This document shows positions 1 through 10,536 of a DNA stretch of 64,000 nucleotides, in pieces. The notes beneath the pieces are model-generated. The model did no database searches. It worked only from the letters and a program-made list of their open reading frames with translations, and was not told where the DNA came from. The DNA is from Clavaria fumosa. Lineage: Eukaryota > Basidiomycota > Agaricomycetes > Agaricales > Clavariaceae. The stretch lies in contig OX637796.1 of NCBI GenBank assembly GCA_951802425.1, positions 3,720,001 to 3,784,000 of the forward strand, written 5' to 3'. The translations under genes and the position numbers were made by a program. Every line of letters starts with the position of its first letter. Within the stretch, counting starts at the first letter, position 1.

Positions 1-2593
1 AGGGGATCCTGAACGAATGGAGAACTGGCAATTGGAACAAACTCAGTTTCACCTACAACACCACGCCCAATGCCGCTTATACGTCCGTCTTCGTACATCC
101 ACTCCCTAACCCAACACTAATGTCCTTAACAGTTATGCGCCTGCCTACGAACGGTTCGGCCCCCAAATATCCGCAATCCATTTTATCGGACCAGATAAAC
201 CTTGGCATTCTATACCTTGGCGTGCGCCGCAAGGCTCGACTGCTGCTCCGTCTCAGCCAGACGTGCCTTCACCACCATCCGAACAAACTCACCGGACCTA
301 CGATTACCCCTCACTTGTCGATAAGTGGTATGATGTTTATGATCGACATTATCGATCGGAGACCGTCGTTCTAGAGCCCCAGTTCGACGTTGCTAGTTAT
401 ACTCCTGCATGGGATGAGCCGAGCGAAGGAGCGACGCAGGCAGGCGGCAACGTTAGGCATGCGACTAGCGTGCTTGACTTGGAAGATCTCAAGAGATTAG
501 CCATCGAAGGGATGAGTGCAACCACCGCTGCCGCCGGGATTGTGTCTGGAGAAGGGGATTACACAAGCATGCCTTTAGGAGGCCGGTTGGATCTTATGCC
601 ACCCAAAAAGGAGCAGGATCTACCTCGAGATGTACATCACATCCCTTCTTCCATGCACCACGCTCCTTCACCCATGCACATCCCTTCATCTACACACCAC
701 GTTCCTTCATCCACGCACCACCACGTCCCTTCATTTATGCATCATGTCCCTTCGTCCCCGCAGCACGCTCCTTCGTCCTCGCAGGACGTGCCTTCATCCT
801 CGCAGGACGTGCCTTCATTCTCGCAGGACGTGCCTTTGTCTTCGCAGGACGTGCCTTCGTCCTCGCAGCATGTCCCTTTGACCATGCACCAAGTCTCGTC
901 GTCCATGCGAAGACAGTCGCATCCACCAACTGAAGACTCTACGCAACTAGAGCCCCATCCATCACCAAGGCTCGGCGGATCACCTCCCGGTCAAAGTCCA
1001 CCTCTGCCCTCCCCAGAGGCTCACGCACATGACTTACAGCGCTCTGTAACACCTGTGATGTCTGCACCGTCTGATGTGCACTTTGATGATGAACCACCTG
1101 AAGCCCCTCGTCCCGGCGTCCAGTCGCTTCCATCAACACCCACCGCGACTCCATCTCGGCAGCAGTACCGTCTTCGCCCAGATCTTGGTACCCCTCTCCA
1201 AGTTATTCACTCCTCGTTCTCCCCGCCGCGGCCCTCTTCTCCTCCATTGTTGTCTTGGAACCCTTCTGTTGAACCTCCTCCGACCGCTGCTCCGCCAACC
1301 ACTTTCTTTCCTGAGGACACGTACTTCCCCAACGTGTGGGACCAGCGCCGTCCTGAACCGAACGAGACTAGTCCAGCTGCTCCTGAGGCGTTGTTTGAAG
1401 TCCCACCCCCGTCGGACATCCCTGAGGCCCTGCTTCGTCAGGGTCACTATCGGAATGTCACTGGAACTTCAGACGAGACTGCCACACCCAGCCCCGACCG
1501 CTCGAAAGTGAAGCCTCTTTTTCCGTGGGAGCATAGGCCACGTCACCTTCCTGGCCGCGTCTTCCCCGAAACGGACACGCCCCCGCCGGGCGCATTCCTG
1601 CCGTCGGATGGCGGCTCTCCCAGCACCTCGCCGGAGAGGCACGGCGGCGGCTGGACGGGGCACGCCACCCCGTCGCCCCTTGCTGGGCTCCCCGCGACAT
1701 TCTCATTCTTGAATGCGTGGGACACGGTGCCCAGCATACAACGGTATGCGTTCCGGCTTGGGCGACCTCCGGCGGCCCCTGCCTCGCCGCTGGGCCCGGC
1801 TTTCGAGGGAAGTGGGAGGCGGCGATCCGGGAGCCGTAAGGCGCGTGAGGATCGAGTGGAAGTGGGCAGTCGCGACGGAGATGTGAGTGGGGAAGAAGAA
1901 GAGAGCGAGGATGAGGTTCAAGGGAGAAGCGGACAGCACAGGTCGAGATCTGGGTCTCTCTCGTCGTCGTCTTTGTTCATGGTAAGGAGAGGGAAGGAGT
2001 ACAAGTCACGTGGTGTGCAGACGACAACGCGGGAGATGCGGAGCAAGGGTGTACAAGTTAGACCTGTCGTCGTCCTGCAGCCTGGCGGCGCGCCGCCAAT
2101 ATCGCAGGAGGTACCGCGGCCCCAGTCAATGGTCCCTCGTCCAGGTGTGAGGCCCTCTACACCAGAAGTGGCTGCCAGAGGCCCGGCGCCCTCGCTCTCG
2201 ACATTGGTTTCCGAGGACCGAGTGACCCATAGGCCGGTATCACCCCTCTCCTTACAGGAACCCTCTTTGCCCCCTCGTCAGCTGGGCGAGCAACAGCCGC
2301 CTCGAACGACGCCTTCGTTAGCGGCATCTACTGTGGACACAAGCCCCGTAGTCACCGCTCGTGGAACGATAGACGGGAACGATACTTCCTCGCTGGCGTC
2401 TCCGCCGTCGAGCGTGGGGCCGCTCTCCCCGCCTGACGCTCGAGCGATTGTTGCCCCGCCTCAACGCAAGGGAAAGCGAGTCTGGGACCCCGCGAGGGGG
2501 GTGGAAGTATTCAAGCGCGGCTCGGAGGAAGCGTGGGCCAAGTTCTTGAGAATGGGAAGCTGGGATGAGGATGGCGCTGCTCGTCGAGCTTGA
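1..2593 (+). CDS. Glycogenin-like glucosyltransferase, C-terminal part (5' end outside window)
   Basis: The gene enters from the left edge. Exon 1..82 encodes LSFTYNTTPNAAYT, the end of a family-8 glycosyltransferase domain. A 50-nt intron (83-132, GTCCGT...ACAG, branch-like CACTAAT) joins it in phase to 133..2593, which continues with YAPAYERFG, ISAIHFIGPDKPWHS and a long Pro/Ser-rich, probably disordered region. The last residues (WDPARGVEVFKRGSEEAWAK) resemble the conserved C-terminal motif of fungal glycogenins, which bind glycogen synthase. Glycogenin self-glucosylates to prime glycogen synthesis in the cytosol; the catalytic N-terminus lies before this window. The tail carries tandem heptapeptide repeats (about 640-900). 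A glycogenin gene is a known neighbour of Agaricomycete HD loci, which fits the context. The assignment rests on remembered motifs, not on a search. Confidence 0.8.
640..900 (+). repeat. Imperfect 21-nt tandem repeat coding for heptapeptides
   Basis: Inside the glycogenin tail the protein reads HAPSS, HVPSS, then a run of SSQDVPS-like heptads. At DNA level the most regular units (about 765-870) are 21 nt built around TCGCAGGACGTGCCTTC. Length variation between strains would be expected but cannot be seen here. Confidence 0.85.
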
Positions 2594-3090
2594 TGGACCA
2601 TAACATTGTGTTTTCATATATCTCTTTTTCTTTTATCTGTTTTCCTTTCTGCATTATGGTTTTACTGCTCTGTTTATGTGTTCCGCTCGTCAATTTCGTC
2701 GTCTGTCTTTTAAACCCTTGTTGCTGTTGGCGTTTTGCGCAAATCGTTGCGTTTCTGCGTGGTGGACAAGACTATTTTGGAAAGTCCGTACATCATGATG
2801 CAGATACCCCAACCAAGCCTGTTCAAACCGGGATGGAGATCCCTCAGCATCAGAGGACGCGTCCGAGTCACACCCTGAAAAGCAGAGTTCAGTACAGCCG
2901 TGGGTGGCAGAGAAGCCATTTACCGCAAATACATCATATCGATCTCGTTGAGCACCTACAGTCGAATCCTTTTGATTGTCCCGTAGTCAAAACAATTTAC
3001 ACCTCGGGTAGCATTAGTCTACTATGCTTAACATGCGTTTACATACGCCTCCGGGGAAACTCGTGAAGAACCAAAATGACTATCACTCGC
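2594..3090. other. Intergenic region, convergent 3' ends
   Basis: About 500 bases lie between the stop codons of the glycogenin gene (+) and the LEA-like gene (-). The first 120 bases are T-rich, as in a 3' UTR. No coding frame is supported. Confidence 0.6.
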
Positions 3091-4105
3091 TCACTGAGAC
3101 CTCTCGTTCTGCCCAAGTTCGTTCGTCTTCTGTCTCGCATTTCGGGTTTGAGCTGTGGCTTTGACATCCTGGGCATACAATTCTCCTGAATCTTTCGCTT
3201 GCTGAAGAGCGTCGCGCGTGGCAGACATGGCGTCATTGATGGATGGTTGTACCGAGTCTACCGTCTTCTGGAGGGTGCCCTGGGTGGCGGCTTTGGTATT
3301 GTCAACGCCTTTCTGCACGATCTCTCCAGCAGTAGCGGAAGCTTCCTCGCATTGTTGGCCGACGGTGGATGTAGCTTGTTCATATTGATCACGGGCAGCA
3401 TTAGCGATAAAATCAACGTGCGGCTGGACCATAGCTTTCACGGAGGAGACTGCCTGAGCAGCCGTCGACGCAGCTGAAGCGGCAGTCTCTGCGAACATTG
3501 AAGTAGTTTCTTGTACCTTGTTACGTTCCGGAGAGGAGCCACTCTGACCTCCGACGCTAGTCGGTAGGTATGACTATAAAAAAAGTCAGATTGCAAGTAG
3601 TCTGCTATGAATAAGTATAATTACTTACTGCAGCGGTATTTACTGCAGAGCTTGCGAGTTGTTTAAAATGTTCGTAGGCTGCTTCTACATCGTGCTTTCC
3701 TTCGGCAACAGCAGCATTTGTGGTCTTGCTGGCCTCTTCTAGCGCAGCATTTGTGGTTTTGCTGGCCTCTTCTAGCGCAGATTGATCAGAGGCTCCAGGT
3801 GCCCAATTCTGTAGCGAGACGCGATCAGCGTGAATGCGATCTTAATATAGAAATTGACAGACTGGTGCGGCTAGAGCCGCTTGATGTGCGGCTTCGCTGG
3901 CCTGTTCGCCGGTATGCTTTACTTGTTGAGCGACTGTATATGATGGAGCGTCTGCTATTTCAGCCGCGCAGGTCGTCTGCTTCTCGGCGAGACTAAAAGT
4001 GAGTCAACATGAGCAACAAAACATCAGAGGCCAGAAAGATAGCACGTACTCTTTACTTTGAGGTGCAGGAATATTGAAAGGACCAGAGAGATTTTCGTTG
4101 CTCAT
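3091..4105 (-). CDS. Alanine-rich LEA-like / apolipoprotein-like amphipathic helix protein (282 aa)
   Basis: Four exons on the minus strand close exactly in phase: 4050-4105, 3863-3992, 3629-3808 and 3091-3573. The protein starts MSNENLSGPFNIPAP. It continues with Ala, Glu, Gln and Thr-rich stretches, including a tandem pair of EEASKTTNAAL, and repeated segments such as QEQATSTVGQQCEEA-type helices in the last exon. There is no signal peptide or TM segment. The composition suggests a long amphipathic helix protein like LEA or apolipoprotein-like stress proteins; this is inference, and no catalytic motif is seen. The promoter has TATATAAAG and a TGACGTCA site. A second, broken copy lies in inverted orientation at 6648-7842. 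Confidence 0.7.
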
Positions 4106-4154
4106 GGTTGGTGGTTGAATTACAGAAAGAAAGTGGGTTGGATTGAATCGTTGG

Positions 4155-4221
4155 ATTGGATGCTTTATATATACGAGAAGTGGGAGCAGCCATGGAGTAC
4201 GTCATATGTCGGATGACGTCA
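4155..4221 (-). promoter_or_regulatory. Promoter of the LEA-like gene: TATA box and CRE-like site
   Basis: On the minus strand TATATATAAAG (4163-4173) lies about 60 nt before the ATG at 4105. The palindrome TGACGTCA (4214-4221), the consensus for bZIP factors of the ATF/CREB type, lies upstream of it. Both motifs are kept in the inverted copy at 6528-6589 although that copy is a pseudogene. Confidence 0.6.
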
Positions 4222-4521
4222 TTCGATTGCTCCGATCGTTCCTTTTTCAGAAGTAATCACGTGGCACGGCACCTCGTTTACGGTTGTTTATGTAACTTGT
4301 GCCCCGTTTCGTGCTCCGTGTTTTATCAATACGTCTCAAAGAAGCCTGGCCGTCATCTCAGTGATGGTCATTCCAGCAGACGGTTTATAAGAATATAAGA
4401 AAGCAGCGCGTTATGAGTAAGTAATCGCGATCCTAGTACGTTTGATCCAACAATTGCAATGACACATGAATGCTAACACAATGCAGAGTATTGTTTGAGG
4501 GAGAGCGCTTGTCAATCAGCC

Positions 4522-5003
4522 TCACAACAAAACCCATGTCAAGGCGCTGCCCAGAAGCACTGCCGCTGTAGTCCTGAAAATGGCATGATGACCAGGCATT
4601 CCGACGGCGGCAGATGTTTCAGACGGAGTTGCTGATTGCCGCGCGGACTGCCCAGTTCGTGTCGCGGCACCGGCGAGCGGAACGACCCTACTTGTGCTAG
4701 TGAGCGAGGCAGACGTGGTGGTCGTTGGTTCAAGTTCAAAGCCAATTGATATGGACGTCGTTCTTGCTGTGACGGGGTCGGGCAAGACTGACACGGTGAC
4801 GCCTGGCATAAAGTCGAGGCTAAGTGAAATAGACGTCGTATCTCGAGCATTAACAGCGTCATGGTCATCTGCGAAAACGTGCGGCCCAGCGCTCCATTGA
4901 GTTCTTATTCTATAACAGAAAAACAGGTTGATTCACATGTATGCAGAGCATTGGTGAGCGCAAGCGCGGATGCGGAGAGGACGATGAAGAGTTTCATGCG
5001 CAT
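4522..5003 (-). CDS. Small secreted protein with hydrophobic C-terminus (137 aa), copy 1
   Basis: Two exons, 4937-5003 and 4522-4868, joined by a 68-nt GT-AG intron. The N-terminus MRMKLFIVLSASALALTNA is a typical signal peptide. The middle is rich in Thr and Ser, so O-glycosylation is possible. The C-terminus AAVLLGSALTWVLL is a hydrophobic tail without flanking basic residues, as in GPI-anchored proteins. No domain is recognised. The intron position matches its inverted paralogue at 5942-6302, which supports both models. Inferred role: cell-wall or membrane-surface protein. Confidence 0.65.
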
Positions 5004-5941
5004 GGTTGATAGTTGGCTGAGGAGAATTAGAACTTGAGTCTTGAGTCAAAGCTTGCAAGACCCGGTGGGCTAGATATGCGCTGACTGTGTGATGTTTGAG
5101 CCATCAAGGCATTTGTTACAGCCAGGGGACAAGAAGCTCAAAGCATGTTTCTGAAGCCTTGGTGAGGGTGGTAAATATGGCAACGAGCCTGGGTAACTTT
5201 GGCTCACTCTATTTACGGTACGAAACAGAGTAAACCCTTCAGATGGAAACGGTGAGTGTTGGAGGTCGGACTAGCGTCGTCTAACGTGACACGTCGAATA
5301 ACAGAAAAATCTACTTTTCACGTATACCGCCATGAGAGCTGGGAGCGCACTCGTCTCAGCTCGCACCTACGGCCACGCCCCGTCTTTCCACAATGAACAC
5401 TGTCTATAAGGTGAATGACTGTACTTAACTGGTAGAATTTTGGGCGGGTGGCATTGAGCTCGCTATCATTACCTGTTTGCCTCAGGTTTGCCTCAGAAGG
5501 AGCTCGTAGAGGGTCAATATCGTTGTGCGTCTGACTCTTTCGTTTGTCAACACTAACATAGATGGCTGCATCATTAACCTACCTTGAAACACTGAAGGGG
5601 TACAGTACTTCCGCTTCGATGTCATAGTCAACTGCCAAACATGGTTGGGAACTTAGGAAGCATTCAAAGTTTCCCCTGGCCTCGGAAAATCCAATGGGAC
5701 CAGAGAAAGGAAGTGCATCTCTCTCAGAGGCCTGAATCATGAGTTCCGTTCGGGTCTCACTATCGTGTTTCGCCTTGCCGCTAACGCTGTGGACGAGGCT
5801 GTTTCCCTTGGTGGTTTCGAAAGGACCGCGTTTGAGACCCTTGGGAGCTTGTACAGCCTACTGAATCCACATATATGGCTCACCTGGCCCCGCTCAGATA
5901 CTGCAAGCCTTGACTCAGGTTCTGGATCACCCAAACTAATC
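5004..5941. other. Spacer between the arms of the inverted duplication
   Basis: This stretch of 938 bases separates two divergently transcribed paralogues and must hold both promoters. No supported gene is present. Open frames here are short and lack splice-consistent extensions. Confidence 0.5.
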
Positions 5942-6302
5942 ATGCACATGCACAAAGTGTTTCTCTTGCTCTTCGTGTCCGCTCTCGCTCTCAGCAACGC
6001 TGCAAACCTTCGTGAGTCAGCTTGGTTTCCTTCTGGGAAACAAATTCTCACATGAAGCGCTGCATGTTTTCACAGATCGCCACATTGCCCGTGACGACAT
6101 GATGGATGACACCATGATGGATGTTGGCACCCCGACGGTGTCGATACCGGTGACCAGGACTGTGGCAGAAATCGTGGGAAGTCTTGACGACATACATGTT
6201 CAGGGTGTTGAGGATGCCGCCAGCCCGATGTCTGGTCACCGCCACACTTTCGGGCTTATGGCAGCTGTACTTCTCAGCAGCGCCATGGCATTGGTTTTGT
6301 GA
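5942..6302 (+). CDS. Small secreted protein with hydrophobic C-terminus (98 aa), copy 2
   Basis: Two exons, 5942-6011 and 6076-6302, with a 64-nt GTGAGT...CACAG intron. MHMHKVFLLLFVSALALSNA is a signal peptide. The mature part contains DDMMDD and PTVSIPVT, then the tail GHRHTFGLMAAVLLSSAMALVL. The tail and intron phase match copy 1 on the opposite strand, while the central Thr/Ser-rich region is shorter. The start is the first ATG of the signal-peptide exon; the frame is open further upstream but lacks protein-like character. Function unknown. Confidence 0.65.
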
Positions 6303-6527
6303 AGGATATGCACGCATTTTGATCCTTCTGTTTGTACCGTTGCGACTATTACTATGCTCCAACGTACCGGGATCGCGACATTGTATAAATATTGATCGCT
6401 GAGGCTTCTTATGAGACGTTTTTGACGAAACGGAGCACGAAACGGGGACAAGTTACACAAGCAACCGTAAACGAAGTGCCGATTCACGTGATTAATTCTG
6501 AAAAAGGAACGATCGGAGCTGATCGAA

Positions 6528-6589
6528 TGACGTCATCCGTCGTATGACGTACTCCATCCATGGGCTACTCAAAACTACTATATATAAAG
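6528..6589 (+). promoter_or_regulatory. Retained promoter motifs of the broken LEA-like copy
   Basis: TGACGTCA (6528-6535) and TATATATAAAG (about 6579-6589) lie in the same order and similar spacing as upstream of the intact copy, mirror-imaged. The downstream gene is disrupted. Confidence 0.55.
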
Positions 6590-6647
6590 CATCCAATCCA
6601 ACGATCCAATCCAACCCACTTTCTTCCTGTAATTCAACCACTAACCA

Positions 6648-7842
6648 TGAGCAACAAAAATTCAGTCCTTTCAATATTCCTGTTGAGAGTACGTACTATC
6701 TTTCTGGCCTCTGATGCTTCGAGTTTCTGCAGTAGTTTCTTGCACCTTGCTAACATTCAGGAGAGGAGTCACTCTGACCTTCGACGCTAATCGGTAGATA
6801 TGACTATGCAAAAAGGTCAGGTTGCAAGTAGTCTGCTATGAGTAAGGTAGAATTATTTCTTACTGCAGAGCTTGCGAGTTATTTAATATGTAGCACTCGC
6901 CGCCTTGGCTGCTTCAATGTGCTTTCCTTCGGCAACGGTACTTGTGGTTTCGCTGACCTTTTCTTGCAGTATGTCTAGCGTGGGTCGTGTTGATTGACCA
7001 GAGGCTCCGGGTGCCAAATCCTGTAGCGAAATGTGTTCAGCGTGAGCGCGAACGGGATGTAGCTGGATGGAAATTCACGAACTGGCGCAACTAGAGCTGC
7101 ATGGTGTGCGGCTTCGCTGACCTGTTTGCCAGTGCGCTTCACTTGTTGAGCAACGTATCCACTAGTGCAACTGCACGGGTCGTCTACTTCTCAACGAGAC
7201 TAAAAGTGACTCAACGTGAGCAGCTACTTCAACCGCTTCCATCAGCCGCTTCTTCTGCTGCTCAGGCACTCTCCTCCACGCAAGCCACAATTCAACCGCA
7301 CCTTGACACAACTCGCGCGACAAACCGGCCGCACATTGAGTCTATTGTCAATGCTGCTTGTGAGCAATATGAACAAGCCACACCGCTGGCCAGAAGTACG
7401 AGGAAGTGCCCACTACTGCACAGGACAGTGTTTGGAAGGTGATGAACTCCGTAAGTGCTCAAGTTGACAGCGCCAAAGCTACTGCTGGGGAGACCACGCA
7501 GAAAGGCATTGACAATACTAAAGCGGATACCCTTTAGACTCGGTGCAGCCGTCCATAAATGACGCCATGTCTACCACACGCGATGCTCTTCAGCAAGCGA
7601 AAGAGTCAGGACAATCATAGGTTGAGGCGGCTCGAACTCATGTGCAGCAGTTGTTCGGGGACACCACGCCGCCAATTGATAGGCTCACTAGCAAACTTGG
7701 CTCTATCGCAGTGACTGATGATGTGAAGAGTCTGAAGACAGGCTCCAGACCGCCGTTCCGCGAAATTGGAGTCCTCCCCACGCAACAGCAAAACCAGAGG
7801 CAAACGAGGTTGGACAGAACGAAGGGCCTCAATGAGCGGACT
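6648..7842 (+). pseudogene. Broken inverted copy of the LEA-like gene
   Basis: Exon 1 (ATGAGCAACAAAAATTC, 6648) has lost a few bases relative to the intact copy, which shifts its frame. After the start of intron 1 (GTACGTACTATC) the sequence from about 6727 to 7215 matches the plus strand of the intact gene, not its coding strand. The block holding exons 2-3 and the start of exon 4 is therefore inverted. From about 7216 (CTACTTCAACCGC) the coding orientation returns and exon 4 homology runs on to the end of the copy near 7842, with an in-frame stop after KESGQS and extra sequence at about 7620-7790. No full-length protein can be made. Confidence 0.75.
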
Positions 7843-8029
7843 AACGTTACAGTATCTCGCGAGATTCTTGCTTGCCGAGTGACGGGTAATTTGAGTTGAT
7901 GTACATGTACAGCGGTGTTTGCCAGTGTGAAGAAGCGCAATGTTGTTTGGCATTGTTTGACGGGCCATCGGATCAGATGGAAACAACGCGTCGTTCTTTA
8001 CATCCGCGCATCATATTCGCAGAACTAAG

Positions 8030-9009
8030 ATGGTGAGTGAATCAGTGTGCTCGTGGCAGACTGAAGCCTTTAACCGTTGACCCTCGTTCGCAAGGATTCT
8101 TTTATGTCCTTCGCAAAGCAGGCTCTCGAATGTGTTTGACGGCTATATCTCGCTTCTCCCAGAGCCAGCTAATCCCATGTCGCAGCCGAGGTACAGAAGA
8201 AGGAGAGTGACAGCCCTAGCATTGCACCGCCCGATACAAACCCAGGAGTTCCTATCCGTGAGTCAAATGATAGGCGATCCCCATCGATCGCTTAAACTGA
8301 TGTTCGATATCGTCCCCAGCGGACGCGAGTCGTGTGGCCGAACACGCCAAGCCCTATGGCGATATCGAGAAGTCGTTCTTGGACCGGGCTCTCACTCACT
8401 TAAACCATAACAAGGTTCTGTATCCATCGCGGCTTTTTCTTTCTTTCTTTTGGCTTTTGTTCCGAGGATTAAAGGCGAACAATAGGACAAACACGCGGAA
8501 GAGCCCGACGAGGACGCGATTGTGAAAGCCCATGCCGACGCTTACAGCCAGAAAGACGCGGGACCTCTGCCGGCCTCTTCGATCGGCAGCGCCGCTGCTC
8601 TTGAGGTGCAGCATCCCCATTGTCATTTTTTACCGTCCATAATGTTCACGTCCCTTTCTTTGCGTTCCCTTGTGTGGCCTTTCCCAGGCCTTCAAGAAAT
8701 TCACCTCGGGTAGCGCCCCCGCAGAGCGCGGTGGCAAGCAAGGCGATATGGTATCTCAGCTCCTCAGCCTCGCGATGCAAGAGGCGTCCAAGCTGTTCGA
8801 CCGCAGCGGTAGTACAGGAGGCAACAAGCAGGACGCCATCAATGGTGCGGCCATGACCATGATGAAACTCGTTATGAAGTCCAAGTTAACCGGCACCGTT
8901 GGCGGCGGAGACAGCGGCGGCTTGGGGGGCCTTTTGGGCATGGTAGGTTTTCTATATTTCTTTTCCTTCCTCTGCTTATCTTGTCGCCTAGGCATCCAAA
9001 TTTATGTAG
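8030..9009 (+). CDS. beta-fg: Beta-flanking protein (beta-fg, DUF7721-type), 199 aa
   Basis: Seven exons join in phase: 8030-8032 (the ATG alone), 8095-8131, 8186-8257, 8320-8414, 8486-8605, 8688-8942 and 8992-9009. The protein begins MDSFMSFAKQALESE. It has a central part with DASRVAEHAKPYGDIEKSF and SIGSAAALEAFKKF, then QDAINGAAMTMMKLVMKSK, and ends GGLLGMASKFM. This is the pattern I know from the beta-flanking genes that lie next to Agaricomycete HD mating loci. No enzymatic motif or signal peptide is seen and the molecular function is unknown. It sits on the side of the HD pair opposite to MIP, as expected. The single-codon first exon is inferred from the perfect phase match and from homologues that start MDS. 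Confidence 0.75.
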
Positions 9010-10536
9010 TTATTTGTGGGCTGATCTTGTGATGTTAAGCTTGTTAAGGTTGAGAAGTTGTTAAACAATGTATACGTATTACTCGTGATATAGGTCTCTG
9101 CGCTTTTTTGTCCGTGCATTATCAGACGGAAATCATTTGTCAAGAGCAGTAAGATCGTATTTCTGCTGATACATTACAAGTCTACGATGACATCTATGTG
9201 ACATGCTGCGAATCTATTCTATTGGCTAACGATACATTGTATGCGCAGATGTGAGTAAGGATACAACTAACAAGCAAAATAGCCGGATGGGCAGGTCGTT
9301 GAGGAGCTACGTGTCTAACATGAAGTATGCTAAAATGAAATGTTTGATGGAGTGTCCATGCGAAGGATATAGAAAGGAAAACCGGAGAACCAGAAAACCC
9401 TACAAGGACAAAAGAAGCAAAAGAAAAACAGAGGGAAGTAAGAGAGATAAGGATGGTCAAACGAACAATTGAAAAATAGAACGGGAGGATGAAGAGGAGA
9501 GCGGGAAAGACAGACGGAAAGTGAGGAAAAGGGGAAAGGAAAAGTATATGAGGGGAGAAAATGGGAATGTGAAAGCGAGGGGGGGATGAGGGGAGTTTGA
9601 AACTGAGTGGAGTGAGAGAAAAAAATAACAAGGGTAAAATGGGGAAAGTGAGGGGGGGAAGTGGGGGAAGTGAGGGGAAAGTGGGGGAAGTGAGGGGGAA
9701 GTGGGGGAAGTGAGGAAAGTGAGGGAAAAGGGAGGAGAAAACGGGAAAGAGTCAGGGAAAATGAGGGTGACTAAGTAAATGTGGAAATGATGGGAACATA
9801 ATGACAAAGCAAGGGAAAGTAAAAGGAAAGGGGATTGGCAAAGGGGAGGGTAAGGGAGAACACAAGGAAAGTGATCAAAAGCAAGGGAGAAGTAACGGAG
9901 AAAGTAAGACTAAAAAGCAAGAAACAAGGGCAAGAGGATGGGTCAAATGGAGGAACCACATGTGCTACAGCCAAAAGATTTGGAGCGAGGATGATGACAG
10001 ATGGAAGATGACGTGAAAAGTGGGTGTAGTCAAGGAAGGAAGGATATAAAAGGATACAAAAAACTGAGGCAGTGAGGTACAATGGTGGAGAGAATGGTCG
10101 AAACAGTGATGACAATGAGGTATGCGTTGACGAAATGCAGGTGGAATGGATGGTAGATGCACAAAGGAAAGATATATGGTTGCAATGCTCGAGAACAATC
10201 GGAGGCGAAGGCAAAAGGACACGGACATAAGGCCGTGGTTGACATGCAATGATATGGATGATGGAGCCGCCAGGTGGAAGCCAAGAGAGCAACGTCGTGT
10301 GGGCGCATGCAGGTCCTTACCCATTCCGCTAATTTCGATGATAGACCAGGGATAGCGATGTGATCCAGCCAAAATTGTCACGGAGCGAGGGTGTTAGGAA
10401 GTGGATCTGCATCGCACTCCGACAAAGGAGACGAAGAGGGTCAGCATGATACGCCTTCGTGGTGGGTGTGGCTTGATGCGATGTGCGGTTGGGTGTTGAC
10501 GGAGACAGGGAGACTCGGAAGAGTTGAAATAGGACC
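9010..10536. other. Gene-free spacer with a long purine-rich tract
   Basis: From about 9350 to 9930 the plus strand is almost entirely A and G (units such as GTGGGGGAAGTGAGGGG near 9650-9715). Frames on the minus strand translate to Ser/Pro/Phe-rich low-complexity strings and are not genes. The rest, up to the HD2 stop codon, has no supported feature. Confidence 0.65.

Larger units (their letters stand above)
3091..7842. repeat. Large diverged inverted duplication of a two-gene unit
   Basis: The left arm (3091-5003) holds the LEA-like and small secreted genes on the minus strand. The right arm (5942-7842) holds their counterparts on the plus strand, so the axis is near 5470. Promoter sequence between the genes also matches (for example AGCACGAAACGGGG-type and GCATCCAATCCAACGATCC segments). 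The arms differ by many substitutions and indels, so the event is not recent. Confidence 0.75.

Noticed and set aside
630..1511. Overlapping frames on both strands within the glycogenin tail
   Set aside because: They are shadows of the repeat-rich coding frame; the main frame carries the conserved C-terminal motif.
9194..10381. Long frames on the minus strand in the purine-rich tract
   Set aside because: They translate to Ser/Pro/Phe/Leu low-complexity strings caused by the polypyrimidine strand and show no motif or intron structure.
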